A program made the translations under genes and the position numbers. The notes under the pieces were generated by a model. It was given only the letters and a program-made list of their open reading frames with translations, was not told the origin of the DNA and did no database searches. A DNA stretch of 11,698 nt. It comes from Candidatus Colwelliibacteriota bacterium. GTDB lineage: Bacteria > Patescibacteriota > Minisyncoccia > UBA6257 > Colwellbacteraceae. Positions 1-9,165 of this stretch are shown in pieces; within the stretch, counting starts at the first letter, position 1; each line of letters starts with the position of its first letter. Location of the stretch: assembly GCA_023228665.1 (NCBI GenBank), contig JALOAR010000015.1, positions 1-11,698 of the forward strand. The letters run 5' to 3'.

Positions 1-665
1 GCTCTGATCTTTCCTTATGGAACGATATATACGGACTTGTCGGCTGTTGGGATTTTGATGAAGAAAATGAAAGTATTGCCTACGACAATAGCGGAAATAA
101 TAATCACGCAATAATAAGCGAATCAACTTATGTAACCGATACGCCTTCCGATAGCGGGCTTGCTATGAAATTCAATGGATTAGGCGATAAAATAGATTTA
201 AATTATTCGCCAGTATTTAATATAAGGGAAGGCATAACTCTGTCTTCTTGGATAAAAAGATTAACTGATTTTAACCAAGCTGCAGACGTGCATGTTTTAT
301 CTAGACCGCCGTCTTGGTATTTTTACGATTCATATAATTCAGGCAATATTCGAGGAGAAATTTTAATAGACGGAGTTAGAATGGGATCAAGGCTTGTAAA
401 TTTGCCTTTTGATGGAAACTGGTATCTTATAACCTATACATACGATAGTGATAGCCAATTATCAAAGATATATAAAAACGGCGAGCTTGTAAGCAGCATC
501 CAATTATCTGGTTTGCCAAATTATTTAATTAATTCTTCAACTGAAGATTTTGTATCAATCGGAAGGACCTCGTCTGGCAGAAGTATGATATTCGATGATC
601 TTAGAATTTATGATCGCGCTCTTTCTGATTCTGAAATATCAGCTATTTATAACGCCGGGAAATAA
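1..665 (+). CDS. LamG / concanavalin A-like domain protein, C-terminal part (5' end outside window)
   Basis: The reading frame is open from base 3 to the TAA at 663-665, so this is the end of a longer protein. The ATG at 165 lies inside the domain and is not a credible start. The first visible residues include GLVGCWDFDEE, followed by a short DNSGNNNHA stretch and AMKFNGLGDKIDL. This is the usual opening of a LamG (Laminin_G_3) jelly roll: G-L-V-x-x-W-x-F, D-x-S-G-x-x-x-H, then a F-x-G beta strand. The LSSWIKR, WYLITYTYD, KIYKNGELV and FDDLRIYDRALSDSEISAIY blocks complete the fold, and the last is the typical LamG end. Such domains bind glycans or proteins at the cell surface. The ligand, the rest of the protein and its export signal are not visible. 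It ends 61 bases before the next gene, which appears to have its own promoter. Confidence 0.85.
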   Translation, partial: SDLSLWNDIYGLVGCWDFDEENESIAYDNSGNNNHAIISESTYVTDTPSDSGLAMKFNGLGDKIDLNYSPVFNIREGITLSSWIKRLTDFNQAADVHVLSRPPSWYFYDSYNSGNIRGEILIDGVRMGSRLVNLPFDGNWYLITYTYDSDSQLSKIYKNGELVSSIQLSGLPNYLINSSTEDFVSIGRTSSGRSMIFDDLRIYDRALSDSEISAIYNAGK

Positions 666-689
666 GGATAGGCTCCTTAAAACCCAAGT

Positions 690-718
690 TTCATGTTTTT
701 TAGTTTCACGATTATAAT
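690..718 (+). promoter_or_regulatory. Candidate promoter giving a leaderless transcript of the cell-wall operon
   Basis: A perfect TATAAT lies at 713-718, eight bases before the ATG at 727, so the expected transcription start falls on or next to the start codon. The -35 position (TTCATG, 690-695, 17 bp spacer) is weak. No Shine-Dalgarno sequence precedes the ATG, which agrees with leaderless initiation. Confidence 0.45.
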
Positions 719-726
719 TAAATGCA

Positions 727-2187
727 ATGAGTCTTTTAATTAAAGGTGGCGATGTTGTTGACGGTTTCGGAAATTCTCCTAAAAAAAACGATATTCTCTT
801 AATAGGGGAAAAGATTGCAGCTATAGGAGATTTGGCATCATATAAAGCAGATGAAGTAATTCTTGCTCCAGGCAGTTTTGTTTGCCCCGGATTTATCGAT
901 ATAAGCTCAACTTCAGACACTAACCTTTCCTTATTCAAAGAACCAAAACAAGCCGACTTTCTTAAAGACGGCGTTACTACGATTATTTGTGGATCAAAAG
1001 GGGAGTCTCTTGCTCCTATTATGTACGCAGACCAAGCACCTCCCACAAATACCTGCTGGACCACTGTCAGCGAGTACCTTGATGCCGTGGCTTCAATAAA
1101 ACCGGGAATAAATTTTGCTACTTTTGCCGGATATAGCTCAATAAGAAAATCTATAGTTTCAAAGCCTAGAAACATTGGCCAAAAAGAGGTAAGTGTTTTA
1201 TCGCATCTTTTAAGCCAATGCTTGGACGAGGGAGCTATCGGTATATCCGTAAGCGATAAAGGATTTGCAGAATTCGATGCTTCCGAAGAGGAAATATCCG
1301 CAGTTATCGACATTATTAAAAAGTCTAAAAAAGCTCTTTTTACTTCGCTTATAACTGAAGCAAAAGTATCCAAACAAGCAGATGAGGCAATTCACTTTGC
1401 TGAAAATGAAGTAAAAGTAATAATCGGCGAACTTAATAAAAATCTTAAAAGCGCTTTAGCCTTTAACAAGCTTGCTGAAGCAATAGAAAGCAAGGCTCCT
1501 AAAGCCGAATTTTCTTTTGCTGTATTTCCTTTTCCTTATTATCAATTCGAAGCTTCCGAGCTCTTTCCTTCCTCAATTGATTTAAAAAATAAAAAAACCG
1601 CCATAGAAAGCCTTAAAAAAAAGAGAGTATTATCATTGTTTTCCAAAAAAGCTTCTGAACTCGATGCTGAAAATACCTTTGTTTGGAATATGCCTGCAAA
1701 CAAAAAAGAGAGTTTTATAATAGGAAAATCCATTGCCGACTTTGCTAAAAATAGAGGAATAAAACCTGCAGAAGCATTGATGCGCATGATAGATATCGCT
1801 GGAATAGACATCTCTTTTATTACTAAAATATCTAACGATTCTATAATAGAAAAATTAATAGCTCATCCAAAAAGCATTGTCGGCAGTTCTATGTGGAGTC
1901 CCTCTTCCGACCTCTCCGATATCCACTATAAGCTATCTTCTCCCTTTACTGAATTTATCAAAAGATCAGATTATCTTGGCTTATCCATTGAATCCACTAT
2001 AAAAAAACTTTGCGCTCCCGCACGTATACTTAATCTTGGAAAAACAGGATTAATTAAAGAAGGTTATTCCGCTGATATTACTATTATTAAAGACGGCGTT
2101 CCGGAAAAAACAATAATTAAAGGAGGTCTTTCCGCTAAAAAAGAAAAACTCACCGAAAATCGCAAAGGAAAAGTAATTCGCAAATAA
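727..2187 (+). CDS. D-aminoacylase-family amidohydrolase lacking the metal ligands (probable pseudoenzyme)
   Basis: The 486-residue protein has the layout of N-acyl-D-amino-acid deacylases (Amidohydro_3 / D-aminoacylase). It starts with a beta-sandwich (LIKGGDVVDGFG), then PGFID at 54-58, GVTT at 82-85, and a C-terminal composite domain with GLIKEGYSADITII and an ending like the family's G-E-L-T-G-x-R-P-G-R-V-L. The catalytic residues of the family are replaced. The HxH after GFID is S60/T62, the Cys of the GNCG loop is K91, the THLR His is S207, the SHLK His is E235, and the Asp of the VGSDG motif is S388. I infer that it cannot hydrolyse N-acyl-D-amino acids by the known zinc mechanism; it may bind a substrate or have a structural or regulatory role. 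It heads the ftsW-murG-gltX unit, with ftsW starting one base after its stop, suggesting a wall-related job. The residue alignment was made by eye. Confidence 0.75.
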   Translation: MSLLIKGGDVVDGFGNSPKKNDILLIGEKIAAIGDLASYKADEVILAPGSFVCPGFIDISSTSDTNLSLFKEPKQADFLKDGVTTIICGSKGESLAPIMYADQAPPTNTCWTTVSEYLDAVASIKPGINFATFAGYSSIRKSIVSKPRNIGQKEVSVLSHLLSQCLDEGAIGISVSDKGFAEFDASEEEISAVIDIIKKSKKALFTSLITEAKVSKQADEAIHFAENEVKVIIGELNKNLKSALAFNKLAEAIESKAPKAEFSFAVFPFPYYQFEASELFPSSIDLKNKKTAIESLKKKRVLSLFSKKASELDAENTFVWNMPANKKESFIIGKSIADFAKNRGIKPAEALMRMIDIAGIDISFITKISNDSIIEKLIAHPKSIVGSSMWSPSSDLSDIHYKLSSPFTEFIKRSDYLGLSIESTIKKLCAPARILNLGKTGLIKEGYSADITIIKDGVPEKTIIKGGLSAKKEKLTENRKGKVIRK

Positions 2188-2188
2188 A

Positions 2189-3286
2189 ATGCTTGCTATT
2201 AAGAAAAAAGCCGACGTAATTATCATCGCTGTTTGCGCCGCCCTTTTAGTGCTCGGGCTGGCAGTGCTTGCAAGCGCTTCTTCGTATCTTGGAGAAGCTA
2301 AGTTCGGTGATGCCTACTACTTCATAAAACACCAATTCATATTCGGATTTGGTATCGGCTTATTCGCTTTTTTTGCAACTTTGCTTGTACCTCTCAAATT
2401 TCTTAAAAAATATTCTTTTATACTTCTTCTAATAAATATTGTCGGCTTAATACTTGTTTTTTCTCCGCTTGGCGGAGGCTTTGGAACATCGAATAGATGG
2501 TTGGATATTGCCGGATTTCCTTTTCAGCCGTCAGAAGTCCTTAAATTCACTTTCATTGTATATATATCGGCATGGCTGACATCGAAAGGAAGAGATAGAA
2601 AAAAAGACCTCTCTGAAGGGCTTATACCCTTTATGATTATTTGTGCAATTATCGGCGGACTGCTTCTTGCCCAGCCATCAACTAGTATTTTAGTAATAAT
2701 AATGGTTTCGGCTCTAATTATTTATTTTGTGAGCGGAATGAAACTGTCATTCATAGCTTTTATGGGTATAGCGGGAGTCATATTAATCGCTCTTGTTACT
2801 ATATTTAGTCCATACAGAATGTCTAGAATAACTTCTTTTCTTAATCCAAGTGCAGATATCCGCGACTCCGGATATCACCTCAATCAATCGCTTATTACTA
2901 TAGGATCCGGAGGCCTTACGGGAGTAGGGTACGGAAAATCAACCCTTAAAATATCATCCTTGCCAGAGCCAATTGGCGACTCTATTTTTGCCGTCATTGC
3001 CGAAGAATTTGGGTTTATAGGCGCAAGCTTCTTTATTTTTCTTTATTTTTTGCTTATTTACGCTGGATTTATTGGAAGTTTAAAAACTCATTCTGACTTC
3101 GGTAAGTTGCTACTTGTAGGGTTTTCGTCCATAATCGGGCTTCAAGCATTTACCCATATAGCCTCAATATCCGGCATTATACCTATGACCGGAATACCAT
3201 TGCCGTTTATCAGTTACGGCGGTACGGCTCTCGTTACTTTTATGGCAATTGCCGGACTTATGGTAAATGCTTTAAGAAATGGCTAA
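2189..3286 (+). CDS. ftsW: FtsW, SEDS-family septal peptidoglycan glycosyltransferase
   Basis: This 365-residue, strongly hydrophobic protein has about ten predicted membrane segments. SEDS (shape, elongation, division, sporulation) proteins polymerise lipid II into glycan strands with a class B PBP partner. Family signatures are visible: SNRWLDIAGFPFQPSEVLKF (residues about 103-122), GYGKSTLKISSLPEPIGDSIFAVIAEEFGF with the conserved Asp at D264, and the C-terminal PLPFISYGGTALV. The neighbouring murG favours FtsW over RodA, which has the same fold. The start follows the upstream TAA by one base. The nearest AAGGA is 19 bases upstream, too far for a normal ribosome-binding site, so translation probably depends on coupling. 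The length is close to the family norm. Confidence 0.93.
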   Translation: MLAIKKKADVIIIAVCAALLVLGLAVLASASSYLGEAKFGDAYYFIKHQFIFGFGIGLFAFFATLLVPLKFLKKYSFILLLINIVGLILVFSPLGGGFGTSNRWLDIAGFPFQPSEVLKFTFIVYISAWLTSKGRDRKKDLSEGLIPFMIICAIIGGLLLAQPSTSILVIIMVSALIIYFVSGMKLSFIAFMGIAGVILIALVTIFSPYRMSRITSFLNPSADIRDSGYHLNQSLITIGSGGLTGVGYGKSTLKISSLPEPIGDSIFAVIAEEFGFIGASFFIFLYFLLIYAGFIGSLKTHSDFGKLLLVGFSSIIGLQAFTHIASISGIIPMTGIPLPFISYGGTALVTFMAIAGLMVNALRNG

Positions 3287-4433
3287 AAAAAGAAAAATAA
3301 GAATAATGCTTGCTGGTGGCGGATCCGCCGGCCATCTCAACCCGCTTCTCGCGGTGTATTCGGCAATAAAAGAAATCAAAGAGGAAAAATCTTTAAAAAT
3401 AAAAGTTACTTATATAGGAAACCCTGGCAGATATGCAAAAAAATTCAAAGAAGAAGGCATTCCTGTCAAAACCATTCTCCCAAGCAAATTAAGAAGGTAT
3501 TTTTCATTCAAAAACTTATTTGAATTTCCTAAATTTTTTGTAAGTTTTTTGCAATCCTTATGGCATATATTCTGGGAAATGCCAGACATATTAATGTCAA
3601 AAGGAGGTCCCGGCAGTTTAGCTCCGGTTATTGCCGCGAGATTCTTCTTTATACCGGTCGTAATCCACGAATCAGACGCCATACCAAGCATAACTACAAA
3701 AATTTCTTCCTTTTTCTCTAAGAAAATATTCCTTTCCTTTGAAGACGCCAAAAAAGAACTTTCTTCAAGCAAGCAAAAAAGGTGCGAATTTGTCGGAAAT
3801 CCCTTAAGAAAATCTCTTCTTGAAAATTTGCCGGAAAAAAGAGAAGCTAAAATAAAACTTGGTTTTAATCCTGATAAATTATTAATGGTTATAATGGGCG
3901 GATCCCAGGGATCTCAAAGGATTAATAATCTTATTACCGCCTCTCTGCTCGACCTGCTAAAACTCGATGTGCAAGTATTCCACCAGACTGGAGTCAATCT
4001 CTTTAATGAAGTTAGCGGCGTAGTGGGCCATTATTTTGACAGTTTAGAAGAAATGAAAGAATCCGGTTACCGGATAACTGATTTTTTTGACAACAATATT
4101 AAAAACGTCCTTGCTGCCGCTGATATAATCGTTTCAAGAGCAGGCTCTTCAATATTTGAATTCGCCGCTTTGGGAAAGCCGTCTATACTTATACCTCTTC
4201 CTGAATCAGCGCAAAACCACCAGCTCAAAAACGCCTTAAGCTATGAACGTTCCGGCAGTTGCATAGTATTGGAAGAAGACCAAATAAGCATTCCATTATT
4301 TGTGGAAACTGTCGAACATATAATATCCGAGCCTGGAATGCTAGATAGAATGTCATCTGCCGCAAGAGAATTTTCTAAACCTGACGCAGCTATAAAAATA
4401 GCCGAAAAATTGATAAAATTAGCCAATGGTTAG
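3279..4433 (+). CDS. murG: MurG, UDP-GlcNAc:lipid I N-acetylglucosaminyltransferase
   Basis: MurG is a GT-B glycosyltransferase that adds GlcNAc to lipid I at the inner membrane face to form lipid II, the substrate of FtsW. The 384-residue protein carries the N-terminal glycine loop GGGSAGHLNP (residues 13-22, with His19 the conserved general-base position). It also has SKGGPGSLAPV, the second-domain loop MGGSQGSQRIN, and the donor-binding SRAGSSIFEFAALGKPSILIPLP followed by AQNHQ. All of these are typical of MurG. A lysine/arginine-rich start (MAKKRKIRI) and basic patches suit membrane association. The start codon overlaps the end of ftsW by 8 bases in the arrangement ATGGCTAA, and no Shine-Dalgarno sequence is present, so re-initiation after ftsW is likely. 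Confidence 0.95.
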   Translation: MAKKRKIRIMLAGGGSAGHLNPLLAVYSAIKEIKEEKSLKIKVTYIGNPGRYAKKFKEEGIPVKTILPSKLRRYFSFKNLFEFPKFFVSFLQSLWHIFWEMPDILMSKGGPGSLAPVIAARFFFIPVVIHESDAIPSITTKISSFFSKKIFLSFEDAKKELSSSKQKRCEFVGNPLRKSLLENLPEKREAKIKLGFNPDKLLMVIMGGSQGSQRINNLITASLLDLLKLDVQVFHQTGVNLFNEVSGVVGHYFDSLEEMKESGYRITDFFDNNIKNVLAAADIIVSRAGSSIFEFAALGKPSILIPLPESAQNHQLKNALSYERSGSCIVLEEDQISIPLFVETVEHIISEPGMLDRMSSAAREFSKPDAAIKIAEKLIKLANG

Positions 4434-5817
4434 AGTAAGACTCGCCCCATCTCCAACCGGAATGATGCACATCGGCACCGCTCGTGCCGCTCTTTTTGTA
4501 TGGATCTTTGCTAAACAAAATAATGGTAAATTTATTTTAAGAATAGAAGATACTGATAAAGAACGCTCTAAAAAAGAATATGAAGACAGTATTACAACCG
4601 GGCTTAAAAAGCTTGGTTTAGAATGGGACGAATTTTACAGGCAGAGCGAACGAACAGAAATATATAAAAAATACCTAAAAACTTTAGTTGAAGAAGGTAA
4701 AGCATACCCCTGTTTCTGCTCCAAAGAAGATATTGATAAAGAAAGAAAACAGGCTGAAAAAGAAAAAAAAGCTTATATCTATTCTGGAAAATGTTCTAAT
4801 CTTTCCAAAGAAATTGTAGCCCAAAAAATAGAAGCGGGAGAGGATTATGTTATTCGCTTTCGCATGCCAAAAGAAAAAATAAATTTTAACGATATGGTTC
4901 GAGGAGATATAAGCTACGACGCTTCCCTGATAGGGGACATAGTTATAGCTAAAAGCTACGATGAGCCTCTTTATAATTTTGTTGTAGTTATCGATGACGC
5001 CCTTATGGAAATAAGCCATATAATCCGCGGAGAAGACCATATATCAAATACTCCTAAGCAAATAGCTATTTTACGGTCTCTCGGCTTTAAAGAGCCGATA
5101 TACGCGCACTTGCCTTTAATCCTTAACAAAGACCGAAGCAAAATGTCTAAAAGGGGAGGAGACGTCGCTTTGGTAGATTTCCTGGAAAAAGGATATCTGC
5201 CAGAAGCAATAATTAATTTTCTCGCTTTGCTCTCCTGGCACCCTAAAGATAATCAGGAAATATTTTCCATAAACGATTTAATTAGCGAATTCAGTATGGA
5301 CCGCGTACAAAAAGGAGGTTCGATTTTTGATTATGAAAAGCTTGATTGGATAAACAAAAAATATATATCCGAAATTATTCCTCTTAAAGAATTAGTTAAA
5401 AGGGGACAATCTTTTATTAAGCAAGAATGGAAGCTGACTCCTGAAATAATGAGTGCCGTCCGAGAAAGATTGGTTAATTTAGCTGACCTCGAAGAATCCG
5501 TCAGTTTTTTCTTTACTGAACCGGATTATTCAGCAGATAGCCTTTTTTGGAAAGGAAAAAAAGGAAACACAAAAAATAATCTCTTATCAATAATAGATAT
5601 TATTTCCGATATTGAAGAAGAAAAATTTAATAAGGAAAATATAGAAAAGGCTGTTATGGCTATAATCCCCAAAGACAAAAAAGGGGAATACTTATGGCCT
5701 TTAAGATTTTCCTTATCCGGAAAAAAGAATTCGCCTGGTCCTTTTGAAATAATGGAAGGTCTCGGAAAAGAAAAATCTATTTTCCGAATAAATAAGGCGA
5801 TAGATAAAATAAGCTAA
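4426..5817 (+). CDS. gltX: Glutamyl-tRNA synthetase (class I)
   Basis: This enzyme charges tRNA(Glu) with glutamate, and in lineages lacking GlnRS often tRNA(Gln) as well. The 463-residue protein begins with RLAPSPTGMMHIGTARAALF, with the HIGH motif as H15-I-G-T. LRIEDTD follows, and the KMSKS motif is K239-M-S-K-R. A Cys-x-Cys-x24-Cys pattern (C96, C98, C123) matches the zinc knuckle of E. coli-type GluRS, although the fourth ligand position is not a histidine. The anticodon-binding helical domain fills the C-terminal part. The start overlaps the murG stop by 8 bases (ATGGTTAG), the same geometry as at the ftsW/murG junction. A tRNA synthetase inside a cell-wall run is unusual in textbook genomes. 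Whether it is discriminating cannot be told from this window. Confidence 0.95.
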   Translation: MVRVRLAPSPTGMMHIGTARAALFVWIFAKQNNGKFILRIEDTDKERSKKEYEDSITTGLKKLGLEWDEFYRQSERTEIYKKYLKTLVEEGKAYPCFCSKEDIDKERKQAEKEKKAYIYSGKCSNLSKEIVAQKIEAGEDYVIRFRMPKEKINFNDMVRGDISYDASLIGDIVIAKSYDEPLYNFVVVIDDALMEISHIIRGEDHISNTPKQIAILRSLGFKEPIYAHLPLILNKDRSKMSKRGGDVALVDFLEKGYLPEAIINFLALLSWHPKDNQEIFSINDLISEFSMDRVQKGGSIFDYEKLDWINKKYISEIIPLKELVKRGQSFIKQEWKLTPEIMSAVRERLVNLADLEESVSFFFTEPDYSADSLFWKGKKGNTKNNLLSIIDIISDIEEEKFNKENIEKAVMAIIPKDKKGEYLWPLRFSLSGKKNSPGPFEIMEGLGKEKSIFRINKAIDKIS

Positions 5818-5825
5818 AACCCAAA

Positions 5826-7100
5826 ATGACTATTAAAAAGATAGTTAAAATAATCTTTTTCATTATGGCGGTTACCACTCTTGTAGCCGGCCCTTTGATT
5901 GCTTTTGCTGAAGAAGGAGGAGAGCTTAAATCCCGTATTGAAGAAAAAAGTAAGGAGCTTGAGATTATTAATAGCCAGATACAGGAAACGCAAAGCAAGT
6001 TGGAACATATAAGCTCTCAAAGCCAATCGCTTTCAAAAGAAATAAAAAGCACTGACTATTCCATCCAAAACCTTGAGCTTAATATCCGCTCAAGCGAAAT
6101 AAACATAGATAAGCTCGGATTAGAGTTAGAAAACCTGGGTATAAAATTATCCGATACTGAAAACCTTATTAAAGAAAAAAAGAAAGATATAGCCCTGATC
6201 ATAAGGGAGATAAACCAGAAGGAAAAAGCCGGCGTGTTAGAAACGCTTCTTTCAAGCCAAAGTTTGGCAGATAGCGTTTCAGAACTAAGCGGACTGGAAC
6301 AGCTGCAAAAATCCCTTTCTGAAGAAATATCCTCTCTTAGAAATTTATCAAATCTTTTAAACGACAACATTCAAGAAAGCGCCGTTAAAAAATCTTCTCT
6401 TGAAAACGAAAAACTTAATCTTAAAAGCCGCAAAGTGATAGTAGAAGACCAAAAGGAATATAAAGAAACCCTCCTTGAAGAAACTAAAAACAAAGAATCA
6501 GTATATCAGCAACAGCTTTCCGCTCTTGAAAAAAAGCAAAAAGAAATCAGCGGAGAAATAGAAGAGCTTGAAGAAAAATTAAGAGGGGATTATGACACCA
6601 ACCTTCTGCCTACCAAAGGAACATCCGTTCTTTTAGTTCCCGTTCCAAACGGATCGATAATGACCCAAGCTTACGGCAGAACAGAATTTGCCAGAACAGC
6701 TTATAAAACTGGTTTTCATAACGGCATCGATTGGGGAGTGCCAACCGGAACTGTTATTAAAGCTGCAGCAAACGGCAAAGTTATCGCCGCTGGAGATAAT
6801 GGACGGTACCAATATGGAAAATATGTCCTTATTGAACATAACAATAATCTTGTCACCATATACGCGCACCTTTCTCGCCATGCAGTTTCCAAAGGCCAAA
6901 CTGTTTCAGCAGGGGATATAATCGGATATTCCGGTAGTACCGGCTACTCTACAGGGCCTCATTTGCACTTTGGAGTTTACTCCGAACCGTCCTACTGTCG
7001 AGAAACAAGAGTAAGCAGCCAATGCGTCCAGCTTAAGAGCTTCGGTGCCGCCGGATTAGTGCCAGTTGGAGTAACTATTAATCCCGCTGACTACTTCTAG
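5826..7100 (+). CDS. Secreted coiled-coil M23 (LytM/EnvC-type) peptidoglycan endopeptidase
   Basis: Residues 1-28 form a signal peptide: basic MTIKK, a hydrophobic core, and AFA before EEGG. Residues about 30-250 are an almost unbroken Glu/Lys/Leu/Ser heptad-rich coiled coil, as in EnvC and its relatives. From about residue 270 there is a complete M23 domain. The zinc ligands are H298 and D302 in FHNGIDWG and H381 in GPHLHFG, with catalytic histidines H348 (YAHLS) and H379. All catalytic residues are present, so active cleavage of peptide cross-bridges outside the membrane is likely. EnvC itself is an inactive amidase activator, so this protein more closely resembles active LytM proteins with a regulatory coiled coil. 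It follows gltX by 8 bases and is probably the last gene of the unit, acting in cell separation with FtsW. Confidence 0.9.
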   Translation: MTIKKIVKIIFFIMAVTTLVAGPLIAFAEEGGELKSRIEEKSKELEIINSQIQETQSKLEHISSQSQSLSKEIKSTDYSIQNLELNIRSSEINIDKLGLELENLGIKLSDTENLIKEKKKDIALIIREINQKEKAGVLETLLSSQSLADSVSELSGLEQLQKSLSEEISSLRNLSNLLNDNIQESAVKKSSLENEKLNLKSRKVIVEDQKEYKETLLEETKNKESVYQQQLSALEKKQKEISGEIEELEEKLRGDYDTNLLPTKGTSVLLVPVPNGSIMTQAYGRTEFARTAYKTGFHNGIDWGVPTGTVIKAAANGKVIAAGDNGRYQYGKYVLIEHNNNLVTIYAHLSRHAVSKGQTVSAGDIIGYSGSTGYSTGPHLHFGVYSEPSYCRETRVSSQCVQLKSFGAAGLVPVGVTINPADYF

Positions 7101-7108
7101 TTCACGAG

Positions 7109-7137
7109 TTGGATTTTGTTAGTTGTAAGTTTATTAT
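7109..7137 (+). promoter_or_regulatory. Candidate promoter for the 50-residue small ORF (leaderless layout)
   Basis: TTGGAT (7109-7114), a 17 bp spacer and TATTAT (7132-7137) precede the ATG at 7144 by six bases. Each hexamer differs from consensus at one or two positions. As with the promoter before 727, transcription would start at the start codon. Confidence 0.4.
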
Positions 7138-7143
7138 TAATCT

Positions 7144-7296
7144 ATGGATACAACCGGAGCCATACAAAAGGTAATCGAAGCTTTTAAAGACGCCGGGCAA
7201 TATATTATTCCCGCCGTTAAAGCTTTGTTAAATGTTTTTGCTCTCATCTTTGAAACTCTCGCCAACCTTATAAGAGATGGGTTAGGGAAGATGTAG
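7144..7296 (+). CDS. Small hydrophobic/amphipathic protein, 50 residues, function unknown
   Basis: The ORF runs from ATG to TAG. It begins MDTTGAIQKVIEAFKDAGQY, followed by a mostly hydrophobic stretch (about residues 20-43: IIPAVKALLNVFALIFETLANLI with isolated Lys and Glu) and a short charged tail RDGLGKM. It looks helical and possibly membrane-bound or membrane-active. I recognise no family. Support for it being real comes from codon use like its neighbours, the lack of an overlapping gene, and a plausible promoter just upstream. It has no Shine-Dalgarno sequence and sits 43 bases after the M23 gene. It could be a small membrane partner of the wall machinery, but nothing in the sequence proves that. 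Confidence 0.5.
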   Translation: MDTTGAIQKVIEAFKDAGQYIIPAVKALLNVFALIFETLANLIRDGLGKM

Positions 7297-7526
7297 AAAG
7301 CGATCTGCTTCAATAAATATATACTGTCGCATAATACACCTTTTGCGACACATATATCTTTCTAAATACAGATAGATACTCCCCTTATGGATTTTAAAAG
7401 ATTCGAAGCCCGTTAATTATTTTGTGTAAAATTATTTTTTCGATAATCGATATAAAATCATTAATCCCCGAACTCGTTCCGTATCTGAAATAATAAAGTC
7501 TTAAACTTTATCGATACATACTAAAA
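7297..7526. other. AT-rich intergenic region before murC with inverted repeats
   Basis: There is no gene in these 230 bases. Two inverted repeats are visible. TGTCGCA (7325-7331) pairs with TGCGACA (7344-7350) across a 12-base loop, without the T-run of an intrinsic terminator. ATAAAGT (7493-7499) pairs with ACTTTAT (7505-7511), 15 bases before the murC ATG. A TCGAT-rich patch lies at about 7440-7453. The region presumably separates the upstream unit from murC and should hold a murC promoter, but I cannot place -35/-10 boxes with confidence. Confidence 0.5.
7493..7511. promoter_or_regulatory. Inverted repeat just upstream of murC, possible operator or leader hairpin
   Basis: A 7-bp perfect inverted repeat (ATAAAGT / ACTTTAT, loop CTTAA) ends 15 bases before the murC start codon. 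The position suits a repressor site or a small leader hairpin. There is no further evidence for either. Confidence 0.25.
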
Positions 7527-8975
<1,449 letters not shown>

Positions 8976-9011
8976 AATTCCATGTCCCCTTCTCTGTCAT
9001 TTTTTCCCGTC

Positions 9012-9031
9012 ATTCCCTCGAAAGAGGGAAT
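9012..9031. repeat. Second copy of the palindrome, ATTCCCTC-GAAA-GAGGGAAT, intergenic
   Basis: This copy lies 36 bases after murC and has the same GTC prefix and CCAG suffix as the murC copy. The single stem difference (G to T on the left) is matched by C to A on the right, so pairing is kept. Selection or propagation as a hairpin is therefore more likely than chance similarity. Confidence 0.85.
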
Positions 9032-9075
9032 CCAGACCCGCATTTAATCCTCATTTAAAATTTAATAGAAACTTG

Positions 9076-9093
9076 CCTCGCCGGTTAGGCGGG
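9076..9093. repeat. Short GC-rich hairpin in the murC-M15 spacer
   Basis: CGCC (9079-9082) and GGCG (9088-9091) pair around a GGTTA loop, with a T-G wobble and one more C-G pair outside. It stands out from the AT-rich flanks. It lacks a T-run and is probably another small dispersed repeat. Confidence 0.4.
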
Positions 9094-9131
9094 TTATAAA
9101 TTGAAAATTTCCCCCGCATTCCTTTTGGTAT

Positions 9132-9159
9132 TTGTCATTTGGATTTTGAAATTTATTAT
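9132..9159 (+). promoter_or_regulatory. Candidate promoter of the M15 dipeptidase gene (leaderless layout)
   Basis: TTGTCA (9132-9137, five of six consensus) is followed by a 16 bp spacer and TATTAT (9154-9159), six bases before the ATG at 9166. The same TATTAT-six bases-ATG spacing occurs before the small ORF at 7144. There is no Shine-Dalgarno sequence. Confidence 0.5.
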
Positions 9160-9165
9160 TATTAC

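Noticed and set aside
1..665. LamG protein as the DGR target
   Set aside because: It contains no sequence resembling the template repeat and ends in a normal LamG strand, not a CLec/FGE GFRCAR ending.
639..1373. Long minus-strand reading frame opposite the amidohydrolase gene
   Set aside because: It is antisense to a well-conserved protein, shows no family motifs, and is an expected shadow of its codon use.
7325..7350. TGTCGCA/TGCGACA inverted repeat as an intrinsic terminator
   Set aside because: The stem is only seven pairs with a 12-base loop and is followed by CATATATC rather than a T-run.
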